From positions 124,001-188,000 of the forward strand of contig NZ_RQZG01000008.1 of NCBI RefSeq assembly GCF_003859805.1: a DNA stretch of 64,000 bases, read 5' to 3'. The position numbers and the translations under genes were made by a program. Shown here one piece after another: positions 37,499-46,743 of the stretch. The DNA is from Arachnia propionica (GTDB lineage: Bacteria; Actinomycetota; Actinomycetes; Propionibacteriales; Propionibacteriaceae). The notes under the pieces are model-generated. The model made no database searches, was not told the origin of the DNA, and worked only from the letters and a program-made list of their open reading frames with translations. Position 1 is the first letter of the stretch, and every line of letters starts with the position of its first letter.

Positions 37499-38635
37499 GT
37501 GGACATCAACACGATCATCATCTGGATCCTCATGGGATTCATGGTCTTGGGTGCTCTGGACCGCGCCATCGGGAACAAGTTCGGTCTGGGGGAGCAGTTC
37601 GAGGAGGGCTTCAACGCCATGGGTCCCCTCGCCCTGGCCATGGTCGGTGTGATCTCCTTGGCCCCGGTGCTGGCCAAACTGCTGAACCCCGTCATCACCC
37701 CGCTCTACTCACTGGTGGGGGCCGACCCGGCGATGTTCGCGGGCACCCTGCTGGCCTGTGACATGGGCGGTTGGCCACTGGCGGAGCGGCTGGCGCAGAC
37801 CGAGGAGGCCGCGAAGCTCTCCGGCTTGGTGCTCGGCTCCATGATGGGTGCCACCGTCGTCTTCACCATCCCGGTGGCGCTCGGCATCATCGACAAGAAC
37901 GACCGTGGCTACCTGGCCAAGGGCATCCTGGCCGGCATCTGCACCATCCCGATCGGGGTGCTCATCTCCGGACTCGCCGCAGGTTTCCCGATCCTCATGA
38001 TCCTGGTCAACCTCATCCCCATCGTCGTGGCCGCCCTGCTCATCGCCCTCGGGCTGTGGAAGTTCCCCGACGCCATGACCACGGGCTTCGAGTGGTTCGG
38101 CAAGTTCCTGGTGGCGCTCATCAGCATCGGCCTCATGATCGCCGTCTTCGAGGCGAGGACCGAGGTCAAGATCATGCCCGAGGGCTGGGAACTCGACCCG
38201 GCCAGTGAGGGGATCGAGACCGTCGGTGTCATCGCGATGATGCTGCTGGGTGCCTTCCCGGCCGTCCACCTCATCATCAAGTTTGCCAGTCGCCCCCTCG
38301 GCAAGGTCGGTTCCCTGCTCGGGATGAACGACGCCGCCGCCGGTGGCATGATCGCCACCCTGGCCAACAACATCCCGATGTTCCAGATCATGAAGAACAT
38401 GGATCCCCGTGGCAAGGTGCTCAACGCCGCCTTCGCGGTGAGCGCGGCCTTCGCGCTGGGCGACCACCTGGGATTCGTCGCCGCCTCCTCCCGGGAGATG
38501 ATCGCCCCGGTCATCGTCGGCAAGCTGGTGGCCGGATTCGCCGCCATCGGTCTGGCCCTGCTGCTGTTCGGTCGTTCCCTGCCCAAGGCCTCCGAGGCGG
38601 CTGCGGCTGTCGAGGCAGAGGCAGAGGGAGCCTGA
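37499..38635 (+). CDS. eutH: Ethanolamine permease EutH
   Basis: Polytopic membrane protein (378 aa, about ten helices) of the EutH family that imports ethanolamine, with the diagnostic segments AMGPLALAMVGVISLAPVLA, ACDMGGWPLAERLA and GGMIATLANNIPMFQIMKNM. First gene of the microcompartment operon. The start is GTG 37499, 6 nt after AGGAGAAGGAA. Confidence 0.95.
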   Translation: MDINTIIIWILMGFMVLGALDRAIGNKFGLGEQFEEGFNAMGPLALAMVGVISLAPVLAKLLNPVITPLYSLVGADPAMFAGTLLACDMGGWPLAERLAQTEEAAKLSGLVLGSMMGATVVFTIPVALGIIDKNDRGYLAKGILAGICTIPIGVLISGLAAGFPILMILVNLIPIVVAALLIALGLWKFPDAMTTGFEWFGKFLVALISIGLMIAVFEARTEVKIMPEGWELDPASEGIETVGVIAMMLLGAFPAVHLIIKFASRPLGKVGSLLGMNDAAAGGMIATLANNIPMFQIMKNMDPRGKVLNAAFAVSAAFALGDHLGFVAASSREMIAPVIVGKLVAGFAAIGLALLLFGRSLPKASEAAAAVEAEAEGA

Positions 38636-38638
38636 GGC

Positions 38639-38929
38639 ATGAGGATCGCTCGAGTGGTCGGTGTGGCCGTGTCGACGGCCAAGGTGGAGAGCCTGCGGGG
38701 CAGCAAGTTGCTGGTGCTGCGTCCGGCCACCCCCTCCGATGAACCGCAGGGAGAGTTCTTCGTCGCCGCAGATGCCGTCGGTGCCGGGACCGGGGAGCTG
38801 GTGCTGGTCGCCAGCGGCAGTGCCAGCCGTCAGACCGAGTACACCGACGACGCGCCGGTCGATGCTGTCGTGATGGCGATCCTGGACTCCCTCGAGGTGG
38901 ACGGCGAGATCACCTTCAGGAAGCAGTGA
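38639..38929 (+). CDS. eutN: Microcompartment pentamer shell protein EutN
   Basis: 96-residue EutN/CcmL-family (BMC-P) protein expected to form pentamers that cap the vertices of the polyhedral shell. N-terminal RIARVVGVAVSTAKVESLRG and central FVAADAVGAGTGELVLVASGSASR match the family; C-terminal DAVVMAILDSLEVDG. Only BMC-P gene in the locus. Three nt after eutH. Confidence 0.95.
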   Translation: MRIARVVGVAVSTAKVESLRGSKLLVLRPATPSDEPQGEFFVAADAVGAGTGELVLVASGSASRQTEYTDDAPVDAVVMAILDSLEVDGEITFRKQ

Positions 38930-38931
38930 CG

Positions 38932-40392
38932 ATGACGACGGGGACACGGGAGATGCTGAGTGTCGGCATCGACATCGGGACCACGACGAGTCAGCTCGTG
39001 GTGTCCCGGCTCACCGTGTCCAACCAGGCCAGGGTGGGGCTGGTGCCCCGCCTCGACGTCGACGAGCGGGCCGTGCTCCACCAGAGCGAACCGCACCTCA
39101 CCCCGCTCAGCTCCCCCGAGGAGATCAACGTCACCGCGCTGGTCAGGATGATCCACGAGGAGTACATCCGAGCCGGTATCGACTCCTCCCAGGTGGAGAC
39201 CGGGGCCGTGATCATCACCGGGGAGACCGCGCGTACCCGCAACGCCGAGGCCATCCTCCAGGGGCTGTCGGACCTGGCCGGGGACTTCGTGGTCACCGTC
39301 GCGGGGCCGAGCCTGGAGTCCCAGATCGCCGGGCGTGGCTCAGGTGCCTCCGACTGGGCCGCTGACCACTACGCGACCATCATCAACGTGGACATCGGTG
39401 GCGGATCGGCCAATGCCGCCATCTTCCGCGCTGGCAAGCACGTCACCTCCGCAGCCGTCATGGTCGGCGGCAGGCAGGCCATCATCGACCCCGACAGTGG
39501 TCGTCTGGTCCACCTCAAACCTGCGGGCCGGGACATCGTCGAGCACCTCGGGCTGGACATGCGCGTGGGCGAGCAGGTGTCGCTGCAGGTGCTGAGACAG
39601 TTCACCGACGCGATGGCCGACGTGGTGGTGGATCTCGTCCTGGGCCAGACCTCCCCGCTGGGGGAGAAACTCGCCCTGACCCCGCCGTTGGCCGTGGACG
39701 GCCCCGTCGCCGCGTACTTCGTCTCCGGGGGAGTGGGGGCGGCCTACTACGACGACGTGCCCTCCGAGACCGTCGCCGAGGTGGCCCGGTACGGCGACGT
39801 CGGGCCGCTGCTCGCCGCCTCGTTGCGGGAGAATCCCCGCTGGCGGCAGCTCCGGGTGGAACGACCAGCACAGACGTTGCGTGCAACCGTGCTCGGTGCC
39901 GCCAGCCAACAGGTCACCCTCTCCGGTTCCACGATCTGGGCGGAGCGTTCCCACCTGCCGCTGAAGAACCTTCCCGTCATCGAGCCCAGGATCCTGGAAC
40001 ACGTCCCCGCCTACCGGGACCCGGAGGCCGTCCGGCGCGCCGTCGCCCAGGCCGTGCAGCGGTGGGACCGAGGAGAGAGCGATCCCGGCAACTTCGTCAT
40101 CGCCCTCGACCTGCCGGCACTCATGGTCTACCCGCAGGTCATCGACCTGGCCGCAGGACTCGCGGCCTTCGCCAGCGACTACCTGCCGGCCGACAAGCCC
40201 CTGGTGCTCGTCACCGAGCAGGACTACGCCCAGGTGCTGGGCCAGACCCTCAAGTCCAAGGCCCCCGATCGACCGGTCATCGTCGTTGACCAGATCGGGT
40301 TGGGCGAAGGCGACTTCATCGACATCGGTGAACCGCTGTTCGACGGCCGTGTCGTACCCGTGTCAGTCAAGACTCTCGTCTTCTACCAGTGA
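38932..40392 (+). CDS. eutA: Ethanolamine ammonia-lyase reactivating factor EutA
   Basis: ATP-dependent chaperone that swaps damaged cobalamin out of EutBC. About 486 aa, actin-like fold, with phosphate motif SVGIDIGTTTSQLVV, NVDIGGGSANAAIF and YFVSGGVGAAYY. ATG 38932 is 8 nt after AGGAAG; a GTG at 38926 overlaps the eutN stop. It precedes eutBC, as in other eut operons. Confidence 0.94.
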   Translation: MTTGTREMLSVGIDIGTTTSQLVVSRLTVSNQARVGLVPRLDVDERAVLHQSEPHLTPLSSPEEINVTALVRMIHEEYIRAGIDSSQVETGAVIITGETARTRNAEAILQGLSDLAGDFVVTVAGPSLESQIAGRGSGASDWAADHYATIINVDIGGGSANAAIFRAGKHVTSAAVMVGGRQAIIDPDSGRLVHLKPAGRDIVEHLGLDMRVGEQVSLQVLRQFTDAMADVVVDLVLGQTSPLGEKLALTPPLAVDGPVAAYFVSGGVGAAYYDDVPSETVAEVARYGDVGPLLAASLRENPRWRQLRVERPAQTLRATVLGAASQQVTLSGSTIWAERSHLPLKNLPVIEPRILEHVPAYRDPEAVRRAVAQAVQRWDRGESDPGNFVIALDLPALMVYPQVIDLAAGLAAFASDYLPADKPLVLVTEQDYAQVLGQTLKSKAPDRPVIVVDQIGLGEGDFIDIGEPLFDGRVVPVSVKTLVFYQ

Positions 40393-40412
40393 GGACCGAA
40401 GGAAGGAACACC

Positions 40413-40442
40413 ATGCAAGCAGAGATCGAGGAGGTGGCCTGA
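40413..40442 (+). CDS. Nine-codon leader peptide coupled to eutB
   Basis: ATG 40413 follows AAGGAAGGAA (40399-40408). The nine-residue peptide MQAEIEEVA ends in TGA at 40440-40442, whose last base is the A of the eutB ATG. The eutB ribosome-binding site GAGGAGG lies inside this frame. Probably a translational coupler; it is too short to be a stable protein. Confidence 0.45.
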   Translation: MQAEIEEVA

Positions 40443-41809
40443 TGTTGCTGCGCACCAAGCTGTTCGGCGAGACCTACGAGTTCAAGGATCTCAAGGAGCT
40501 GCTCGCCAAGGCCAACGAGGAGAAGTCCGGCGACCAGCAGGCCGGTATCGCCGCACGTTCCTCGGCGGAACGGGTGGCGGCGAGACTGGTCCTCGCGGAG
40601 GTGCCGCTCTCCGCGCTGCGTGAGAACCCGGTGATCCCGTACGACGAGGACGAGGTGACCCGCGTCATCGACGATGCGGTCAACGAGACCATCTACAACG
40701 AGATCAAGAACTGGACCGTCGGTGAGTTCCGGGAGTGGATCCTCAGCAACAACACCACCAGCGACATGATCAAACGGGTGAGCAACGCGCTGACCGGTGA
40801 GATGGTCGCGGGCGTCACCAAACTGATGAGCAACCTCGACCTCGTGCTGGGCGGCCGCAAGATCACCGTCGTCAAGCACTGCAACAACACGATCGGGCAG
40901 CCCGGCAGGCTCGCCTCCCGCAACCAGCCGAACCACCCGACCGACTCCGTCGACGGCATCCGGGCCACCGCCTACGAGGGACTGTCCTACGGTTCTGGTG
41001 ACTCCGTGATCGGGATCAACCCCTCCGATGACTCGGTGAGCAGCGTCAGCCGCCTGCTGGAGATGACCAAGGAGATCATCGACCGCTGGGAGATCCCGAC
41101 CCAGAACTGCGTGCTGGCCCACGTCACCACACAGATGGAGTGCATGAAGCGGGGCGCCCCGGTGGGGCTGTTGTTCCAGAGCCTCGCCGGATCCCAGAAG
41201 GCGATGGAGAGCTTCGGCGTCAGCGTCGGTCTGATGGACGAGGCCTACGAGATGGCGAAGAAGTACTGCTGGACCGAGGGGCCCAACTACATGTACTTCG
41301 AGACCGGGCAGGGCTCGGCACTCTCGGCCGATGCCCACAACGGTGCGGACCAGCTCTGTCTGGAGGCCCGGATCTACTCGATGTGCAAGCGGTGGGACCC
41401 CTACCAGGTCAACACCGTCGTCGGTTTCATCGGTCCCGAGTACCTCTATGACGCGACGCAGATCACGCGGGCCGGTCTGGAGGACCACTTCATGGGCAAG
41501 CTCACCGGCATCTCGATGGGCTGCGACGTCTGCTACACCAACCACGCCAAGGCCACCCAGAACGATCTGGAGAACCTGGCGGTGCTGTTCGCCTCCGCCG
41601 GTGGCAGCTTCATCATGGGCGTGCCCCAGGGTGATGACGCGATGCTGTCCTACCAGTCCACGAGCTACCACGACGCACCTGCACTGCGTCAGGCCCTCGG
41701 GCTGCGTCCTCTGCCCGAGTTCGAGGCCTGGCTCGAGGACATCGGGTTGTGGCGCAACGGTCAGCTCACCGATCTCGCCGGTGACCCCTCCTTCTTCCTC
41801 AAGAGGTGA
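40442..41809 (+). CDS. eutB: Ethanolamine ammonia-lyase heavy chain
   Basis: Catalytic TIM-barrel subunit of the adenosylcobalamin-dependent lyase (ethanolamine to acetaldehyde plus ammonia). 455 aa, normal length, with family segments KLMSNLDLVLGGRK, NTIGQPGRLASRNQPNHP, CVLAHVTTQMECMKRGAPV and YFETGQGSALSADAHNG. It is expected in the lumen of the microcompartment. ATG 40442 is 7 nt after GAGGAGG. Forms the core complex with EutC directly downstream. Confidence 0.97.
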   Translation: MLLRTKLFGETYEFKDLKELLAKANEEKSGDQQAGIAARSSAERVAARLVLAEVPLSALRENPVIPYDEDEVTRVIDDAVNETIYNEIKNWTVGEFREWILSNNTTSDMIKRVSNALTGEMVAGVTKLMSNLDLVLGGRKITVVKHCNNTIGQPGRLASRNQPNHPTDSVDGIRATAYEGLSYGSGDSVIGINPSDDSVSSVSRLLEMTKEIIDRWEIPTQNCVLAHVTTQMECMKRGAPVGLLFQSLAGSQKAMESFGVSVGLMDEAYEMAKKYCWTEGPNYMYFETGQGSALSADAHNGADQLCLEARIYSMCKRWDPYQVNTVVGFIGPEYLYDATQITRAGLEDHFMGKLTGISMGCDVCYTNHAKATQNDLENLAVLFASAGGSFIMGVPQGDDAMLSYQSTSYHDAPALRQALGLRPLPEFEAWLEDIGLWRNGQLTDLAGDPSFFLKR

Positions 41810-41814
41810 TTGAC

Positions 41815-42714
41815 ATGACTGAGAACCTTGAGCAGATCGTCGCCCGCGTCATCGCGGAACTGAAGCGGGAGGGGATCACCGCTCCCGCCACCACACCGGC
41901 TCCTGCCGTACCGACAGCGCAGGGCGACCTGGTCATCGACCTCCCTGACCCCACCGTCCCCGAGGAGCGTCACAAGCTGCGGGTGGACAACCCGTACGAC
42001 GCCGACGGCCTCCGCAACCTCTGCGCCACCACGAATGCCAGGATCGGGGTCGGTCGGGCCGGGGCCCGTCCCAAGACCCCGAACCTGCTGCTGTTCCAGG
42101 CCGACCACGGGGTGACCCAGGATGCCATCTACGGGGTGGTGGAGGAGGAGACCAAGGATGCGCTGGGCCTGTTCAGCGTCTCCAGCCGGGCCCAGGACCG
42201 CGCCGAGTACCTGCTGCGGCCCGACCTGGGGCGGCTCCTCACCGATGAGGCCAAGGCGACGATCACGGAGCGTTGCAGGAAGAACCCCGATGTCCAGATC
42301 TGCGTCGGTGACGGCCTGTCGGCGGCGGCGATCACCAACAACCTGGCGAACATCTACCCGGTCATCGAGCAGGGCCTGACCTCGGCCGGATTGACGCTCG
42401 GCACGCCGTTCTTCATCGAGAACTGCCGCGTCGGGGTGATGAACGACGTCAACACCATCGTCCAGGCCAAGGTGCTGATCCTGCTCATCGGGGAACGCCC
42501 CGGGCTCGGCATCGCCGATGCGATGAGCGTCTACATGGGCTTCGACCCGCAGCCCGGCAAGAACGACGCCGACCGGGACCTGATCTGCATGATCACCACC
42601 CACGGCGGCACCAACCCCCTCGAGGCCGGTGCCTACGTCGTCGAGGTGGTCAAGAAGATGATCCAGCACGGTGCTTCCGGGGTGAAGCTCCGCGAACTCG
42701 CAACCGGTGCCTGA
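41815..42714 (+). CDS. eutC: Ethanolamine ammonia-lyase light chain
   Basis: Small, cobalamin-contacting subunit of EutBC, 299 aa. Residues 1-20 (ENLEQIVARVIAELKREG) form an amphipathic helix followed by an Ala/Pro/Thr linker, the arrangement of an encapsulation peptide that directs the lyase into the shell. The core has RIGVGRAGARPKT and the tail HGGTNPLEAGAYV. ATG 41815 follows AGAGGTG; GTG 41806 is an alternative. Confidence 0.96.
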   Translation: MTENLEQIVARVIAELKREGITAPATTPAPAVPTAQGDLVIDLPDPTVPEERHKLRVDNPYDADGLRNLCATTNARIGVGRAGARPKTPNLLLFQADHGVTQDAIYGVVEEETKDALGLFSVSSRAQDRAEYLLRPDLGRLLTDEAKATITERCRKNPDVQICVGDGLSAAAITNNLANIYPVIEQGLTSAGLTLGTPFFIENCRVGVMNDVNTIVQAKVLILLIGERPGLGIADAMSVYMGFDPQPGKNDADRDLICMITTHGGTNPLEAGAYVVEVVKKMIQHGASGVKLRELATGA

Positions 42715-42724
42715 GGAGGAGACC

Positions 42725-43381
42725 ATGGCCATTCTTGAACCCATCAAGCCCACGATCCTGGCGGCCCGCATCATCTCCAACGTCGACCGCGGTTTCGCCA
42801 AGCACCTGGAACTGGGGGACGAGCACCGGGCCCTGGCCCTGGTGACCTGCGACATCGACGATGCGCTGTACGTCTCCCTCGACGAGGCGACCAAGTTCGC
42901 CGAGGTCGACGTCGTCTACGCCAAGAGTTTCTACGCCGGTTCGGCCCACGCCTCTGGACCGCTGTCCGGTGAGATCATCGGCATCCTGGCGGGGCCGACC
43001 CCTGCCGAGGTCCGGTCGGGTCTCGACGCCTGCATCGCCCACTGCGAGGAGGAGGCCTTCTTCTACGCTGCCGACGAGGCCGGGGAGCTCGCCTTCTTCC
43101 CGCACCTGATCAGCAGCACCGGGACCTACCTGTCGAAGGAGGCCGGGATCCGTCCCGGCGAGGCCCTGGCCTACCTCATCGCACCCCCACTCGAGGCCAC
43201 CTACGCCCTCGATGCGGCGATGAAGGCGGCCGAGGTCGAGATGAAGGTCTTCTTCGCGCCGCCCTCCGAGACGAACTTCGCCGGTGGTCTGCTGACCGGG
43301 TCGCAGAGTGCCTGCCGTGCCGCGTGCTCCGCGTTCCAGGACGCCGTGCTGGACATCGCGGCCAGCCCTCGGAGGTACTGA
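42725..43381 (+). CDS. eutL: Microcompartment tandem-BMC trimer protein EutL
   Basis: 218-residue EutL-type (BMC-T) shell protein with two permuted BMC domains, forming pseudohexameric trimers with a gated central pore. Signature segments VDVVYAKSFYAGSAHASGPLSGE and FFPHLISSTGTYLSKEAGI are present. ATG 42725 is preceded by GAGGAGGAG. Only BMC-T gene in the locus. Confidence 0.95.
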   Translation: MAILEPIKPTILAARIISNVDRGFAKHLELGDEHRALALVTCDIDDALYVSLDEATKFAEVDVVYAKSFYAGSAHASGPLSGEIIGILAGPTPAEVRSGLDACIAHCEEEAFFYAADEAGELAFFPHLISSTGTYLSKEAGIRPGEALAYLIAPPLEATYALDAAMKAAEVEMKVFFAPPSETNFAGGLLTGSQSACRAACSAFQDAVLDIAASPRRY

Positions 43382-43382
43382 G

Positions 43383-44894
43383 GTGACCGACAAGCTCCAT
43401 GACGCTGATCTGTTGTCCGTGCAGCAGGCCCGGGACCTGTGCACGAATGCGCGAAAGGCCATGCGGCAGTTCCAGTTCGCCTCCCAGGAGGAGGTGGACC
43501 AGATCTGTGAGGCCATGGTCGCCGCCGCGATGGCGGAGGCCGGACGGCTCGGCCGGATGGCCCACGAGGAGACGGGCTTCGGGTACCCCGCCCACAAGAA
43601 GCTGAAGAACGAGTTCGCGGCCTCCAACGTGTGGGAGTCCATCAAGGACGTCCCCACCTGCGGGATCCTGCGGCACGACGAGGAACGCCGGATCGTCGAG
43701 ATCGGCTGGCCCGTCGGGGTGATCGTCGCACTGACCCCCTCGACCAACCCCACCTCCACGGCGATCTTCAAGATCCTCATCGGGGTCAAGGCCCGCAATG
43801 CGGTGGTCGTGGCCCCCCACCCCTCGGCGGCCAAGTGCACGGCCGAGGCCGTGCGCATCATGATCGAGGCGGGGGAGAAGGCAGGGATGCCGCCCGGCCT
43901 GGTGGGATGCCTCACCGACATCACCATCGACGGCACCAATGCCCTGATGGATCATCATGCGACGTCGATGATCCTCGCCACGGGTGGCCCCGGCATGGTC
44001 AAGGCCGCACACAGCAAGGGCAAGCCGGCACTGGGCGTGGGACCGGGCAACGTCCCGGCCTACGTGGACCGCAGCGCCCACATCGTCAAGGCCGCCCAGA
44101 TGATCGTGGAGTCGAAGTCCTTCGACTGCTCCACCATCTGCGCCACCGAGCAGGCGGTGATCGCGGATGCGCCCATCGCCGAACGGCTCAAGGCGGAGAT
44201 GCAGGCCCGCGGTGCCCACTGGTTGACCAGGCAGGAGGCGGACAAGCTCGCTGCGAGGATGTTCCGTCCCAACGGGATGATGGTGGCGGACCTGGTGGGG
44301 CGCACCCCCCAGTACATCGCTTCCAAGGTCGGGATCGAGGTGCCCGCCGACGCGCGCATCCTCGTCGCCGATCTCGACGGGATCGGTCCGGAGCATCCGC
44401 TGTCGAGGGAGAAGCTCACCACCGTGCTCGGCTGGATGGTCGAGGACGGGTGGCGTGCCGGATGTGCCAGGGCACTGGAGATGCTGACCTTCGGCGGCGA
44501 CGGGCACACCGTGGTCATCCACTCCCGTGACGAGGAGTCCGTCCTCGCCTTCGGGATCGAGAAACCCGCCTTCCGGGTCATCGTGAACACCTGGGGATCC
44601 CTGGGGGCCGTGGGCTGCACGACGGGGTTGATGCCGTCGCTGACCCTGGCCCCGGGTGGCATCGGTGGTGCCGTGGTCTCCGACAACATCACCATCCACC
44701 ACGTGCTCAACATCAAGCGCGTGGCCTATCAGCTGCACGACGCCCCCGCCGTGGCGCGGGCACACGGTGGCGGGGATGCCGCCTCGACCAGGGCAGCCGC
44801 CCCGATGGCGGCGACCCATCAGGATGCAGCTGATGTGATCGAACGCATCGTCGCCAAGGTGCTCGCCGAGATGCAGGACCGGGGCGGGAGTTGA
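43383..44894 (+). CDS. eutE: CoA-acylating acetaldehyde dehydrogenase
   Basis: Oxidises acetaldehyde with NAD+ and CoA to acetyl-CoA inside the compartment. 503 aa, aldehyde dehydrogenase fold, with cofactor segment [16 protein letters not shown] and the catalytic cysteine in [18 protein letters not shown]-terminal extension (residues about 460-503) has an Ala/Thr-rich linker then [17 protein letters not shown], an amphipathic helix typical of encapsulation peptides, here at the C-terminus. GTG start 2 nt after the eutL stop. Confidence 0.95.
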   Translation: MTDKLHDADLLSVQQARDLCTNARKAMRQFQFASQEEVDQICEAMVAAAMAEAGRLGRMAHEETGFGYPAHKKLKNEFAASNVWESIKDVPTCGILRHDEERRIVEIGWPVGVIVALTPSTNPTSTAIFKILIGVKARNAVVVAPHPSAAKCTAEAVRIMIEAGEKAGMPPGLVGCLTDITIDGTNALMDHHATSMILATGGPGMVKAAHSKGKPALGVGPGNVPAYVDRSAHIVKAAQMIVESKSFDCSTICATEQAVIADAPIAERLKAEMQARGAHWLTRQEADKLAARMFRPNGMMVADLVGRTPQYIASKVGIEVPADARILVADLDGIGPEHPLSREKLTTVLGWMVEDGWRAGCARALEMLTFGGDGHTVVIHSRDEESVLAFGIEKPAFRVIVNTWGSLGAVGCTTGLMPSLTLAPGGIGGAVVSDNITIHHVLNIKRVAYQLHDAPAVARAHGGGDAASTRAAAPMAATHQDAADVIERIVAKVLAEMQDRGGS

Positions 44895-45068
44895 CCGGGG
44901 AAGGAGATGTGAGTGACGGTCCAGACAACCGACAGCGCCTCCACCGAAAAGGTGGAGCCCCGTGGGGGCGCGACCAAAGCGGTTCCACCAAGCAAGGCCG
45001 AGGCCGCATCCGCGGCAACGGCAACCACCAGGAAGAAGCCAGCAACCAACACAAAGAGGAGTACTCCC

Positions 45069-45359
45069 ATGGCTGATGTCCAGATGATCGCTCTCGGCAT
45101 GGTCGAGACCAAGGGCCTCGTCGGCGCCGTCGAAGCGGCGGACGCGATGGTCAAGGCCGCCAACGTCCGCCTCATCGGCAAGGAGCAGATCGGTGCCGGT
45201 TACGTCACCGTCATGGTCCGTGGCGATGTCGGTGCGGTCAAGGCCGCCACCGATGCCGGTGCCGCTGCTGCCGGTCGCGTCGGTGAGCTCATCAGCGTGC
45301 ACGTGATCCCGCGTCCCCACGGTGACGTCGAGATCATCCTGCCCGGCGGCAAGGCCTGA
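45069..45359 (+). CDS. eutM: Microcompartment hexamer shell protein EutM (with alternative long form from 44913)
   Basis: BMC-H protein of 96 aa, the main tile of the shell facets, with [21 protein letters not shown] at the N-terminus and [11 protein letters not shown]-like [17 protein letters not shown] at the pore/edge strand. ATG 45069 has AGAGGAG (45054-45060) ahead of it. The same frame is open from GTG 44913, which also has an ideal AAGGAG (44901-44906); that start gives a 148-residue form with a 52-residue Ala/Thr/Lys-rich, Lys/Arg-heavy N-terminal tail. I list the short form as the core gene. Confidence 0.94.
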   Translation: MADVQMIALGMVETKGLVGAVEAADAMVKAANVRLIGKEQIGAGYVTVMVRGDVGAVKAATDAGAAAAGRVGELISVHVIPRPHGDVEIILPGGKA

Positions 45360-45364
45360 GATCG

Positions 45365-45985
45365 ATGGGTGGTCGCCTCGTCATCACTGCTGACCGGGTC
45401 CGCGACGCTGTTGGAGGCAGCCTCGAGGTCCCGGCGGGAGCGGTCGTCACGCCGCTGGCGCGGGACGTGGCGGCGGATCTCGGGGTCACCCTGGTGGAGG
45501 GCACCGGAACGCAGGCAGCCGCCCCGGCCAAGGGGCAGGGTGCTCTCGCTGACCAGGTGCGCGACATCGTGACGAAACTGCTGGCCGGAACAGGGCTCGG
45601 GACCGGGGTGAACGCCCCGGCCCCGGCCCATCCGGTCAAGCTGTGTCGCGGTGACCAGGTGGTGACCGAGCCCTTCCCGTACCCCGGGCCGCAACCCGGC
45701 CAGCAGGTCAGGACCGCTGATGTGGTCACCGGTGAGGACGGTTCCCCGATGGCGGCGGGATACATGTCGCTGACCAAGGGTTCCTTCCCCTGGCACTTCA
45801 GCTACGACGAAGTCCAGATCGTCCTCGAGGGGGAGCTCCACCTCGGGACCCCGGACGGCGTCCGTGTCGGTCGTCCCGGGGATGTGCTCTACGTCCCCAA
45901 GGGCTCCGACATCACCTTCGGCACTCCCAGCTGGGCCCGTTTCGTCTATGTGACGTTCCCGGCTGACTGGGAGGCCGGACTGTGA
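45365..45985 (+). CDS. eutQ: Cupin-domain ethanolamine utilisation protein EutQ
   Basis: 206 aa. Residues about 90-200 form a cupin barrel (FSYDEVQIVLEGELHLGT, GDVLYVPKGSDITFG), as in EutQ, for which acetate-kinase activity has been reported in Salmonella. Residues 5-45 hold a short module (LEVPAGAVVTPLARDVAADL) shared with EutT and the downstream 104-residue protein, then a linker and a helix LADQVRDIVTKLLAG resembling an encapsulation peptide. It starts 5 nt after eutM and overlaps eutT by four bases (GTGA). Confidence 0.92.
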   Translation: MGGRLVITADRVRDAVGGSLEVPAGAVVTPLARDVAADLGVTLVEGTGTQAAAPAKGQGALADQVRDIVTKLLAGTGLGTGVNAPAPAHPVKLCRGDQVVTEPFPYPGPQPGQQVRTADVVTGEDGSPMAAGYMSLTKGSFPWHFSYDEVQIVLEGELHLGTPDGVRVGRPGDVLYVPKGSDITFGTPSWARFVYVTFPADWEAGL

Positions 45986-46743
45986 CCGTGATCTCCGAGG
46001 CGGACCTGCGCGCCCAACTCCGTCGTCCCACCCGAGGGGCCGTGATCGATGTTCCTGCCGGGGCCAGTCTCACGCCCTCGGCACGGGACTTCATCAAGGA
46101 GTGGGGGCTGCAGGTCCGCGAGATCCTGACCGAGGACGTGGCCGCTGGTCGCCCCGGTTGGTTGCGCGAGTCGGTCTTCCCCGTGGTCAAGGCCGAGCAG
46201 CCGCCGCGCTGCGGGACCTGTCAGGGGGAGATCACCCGTAAACCGGATGCCCTGACCCAGCTCAACGCCACCCAGTTCGTCCACAAGACCCATCCCAGGA
46301 TCAGGTTGCGAGGGCAGGCGGACAGCCTCCACGCGTTGGTGCTCATGGCCCAGGCGCAGAGCACCGTGTCCGGTCCGCGGTGGCTGACCGAGGCGTTGGG
46401 GGTGCTCGCCGCGTACTGCAGGGAGCTGACCAGCGCCGAGTACAACGAACGTCCCGCGGCTGCACTCGAGCTGCCGGGCTGGGACGAGAAGGCGATCCAC
46501 AAGGCCACCCATGATCCCGACGGGGTGCTGGGGGTGCCGCACGCCACCATCGACGGTACCTCTCCCGTCCTGATGCACTGGCTCAACCTGTGCCGCACCC
46601 ACTGCCGGGAGCTGGAACTGACGGCCCTGGACACCTTCCCGGACCCGGAGCATCCCTACGGACCGTCGTTGAACCACGCCCTCAATCGCCTCTCCAGCGC
46701 CTTCTACCTGCTGCAGCTCAGGCTCGGTGAGGGGGAGGAGTGA
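45982..46743 (+). CDS. eutT: Corrinoid adenosyltransferase EutT
   Basis: Makes adenosylcobalamin for EutBC from cob(I)alamin and ATP. 253 aa, EutT family, with a metal-binding CGTC (residues about 76-79), FVHKTHPRIRLRGQADSLHA and the four-helix bundle typical of this group. The first ~45 residues are the same module as in EutQ (IDVPAGASLTPSARDFIKEW). GTG start within the eutQ stop; eutJ overlaps its own stop likewise. Confidence 0.92.
   Translation: MTVISEADLRAQLRRPTRGAVIDVPAGASLTPSARDFIKEWGLQVREILTEDVAAGRPGWLRESVFPVVKAEQPPRCGTCQGEITRKPDALTQLNATQFVHKTHPRIRLRGQADSLHALVLMAQAQSTVSGPRWLTEALGVLAAYCRELTSAEYNERPAAALELPGWDEKAIHKATHDPDGVLGVPHATIDGTSPVLMHWLNLCRTHCRELELTALDTFPDPEHPYGPSLNHALNRLSSAFYLLQLRLGEGEE

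Noticed and set aside
43176-45320. 714-codon open frame opposite eutL-eutE-eutM
   Set aside because: Antisense shadow spanning three real genes; no ribosome-binding site or motif.
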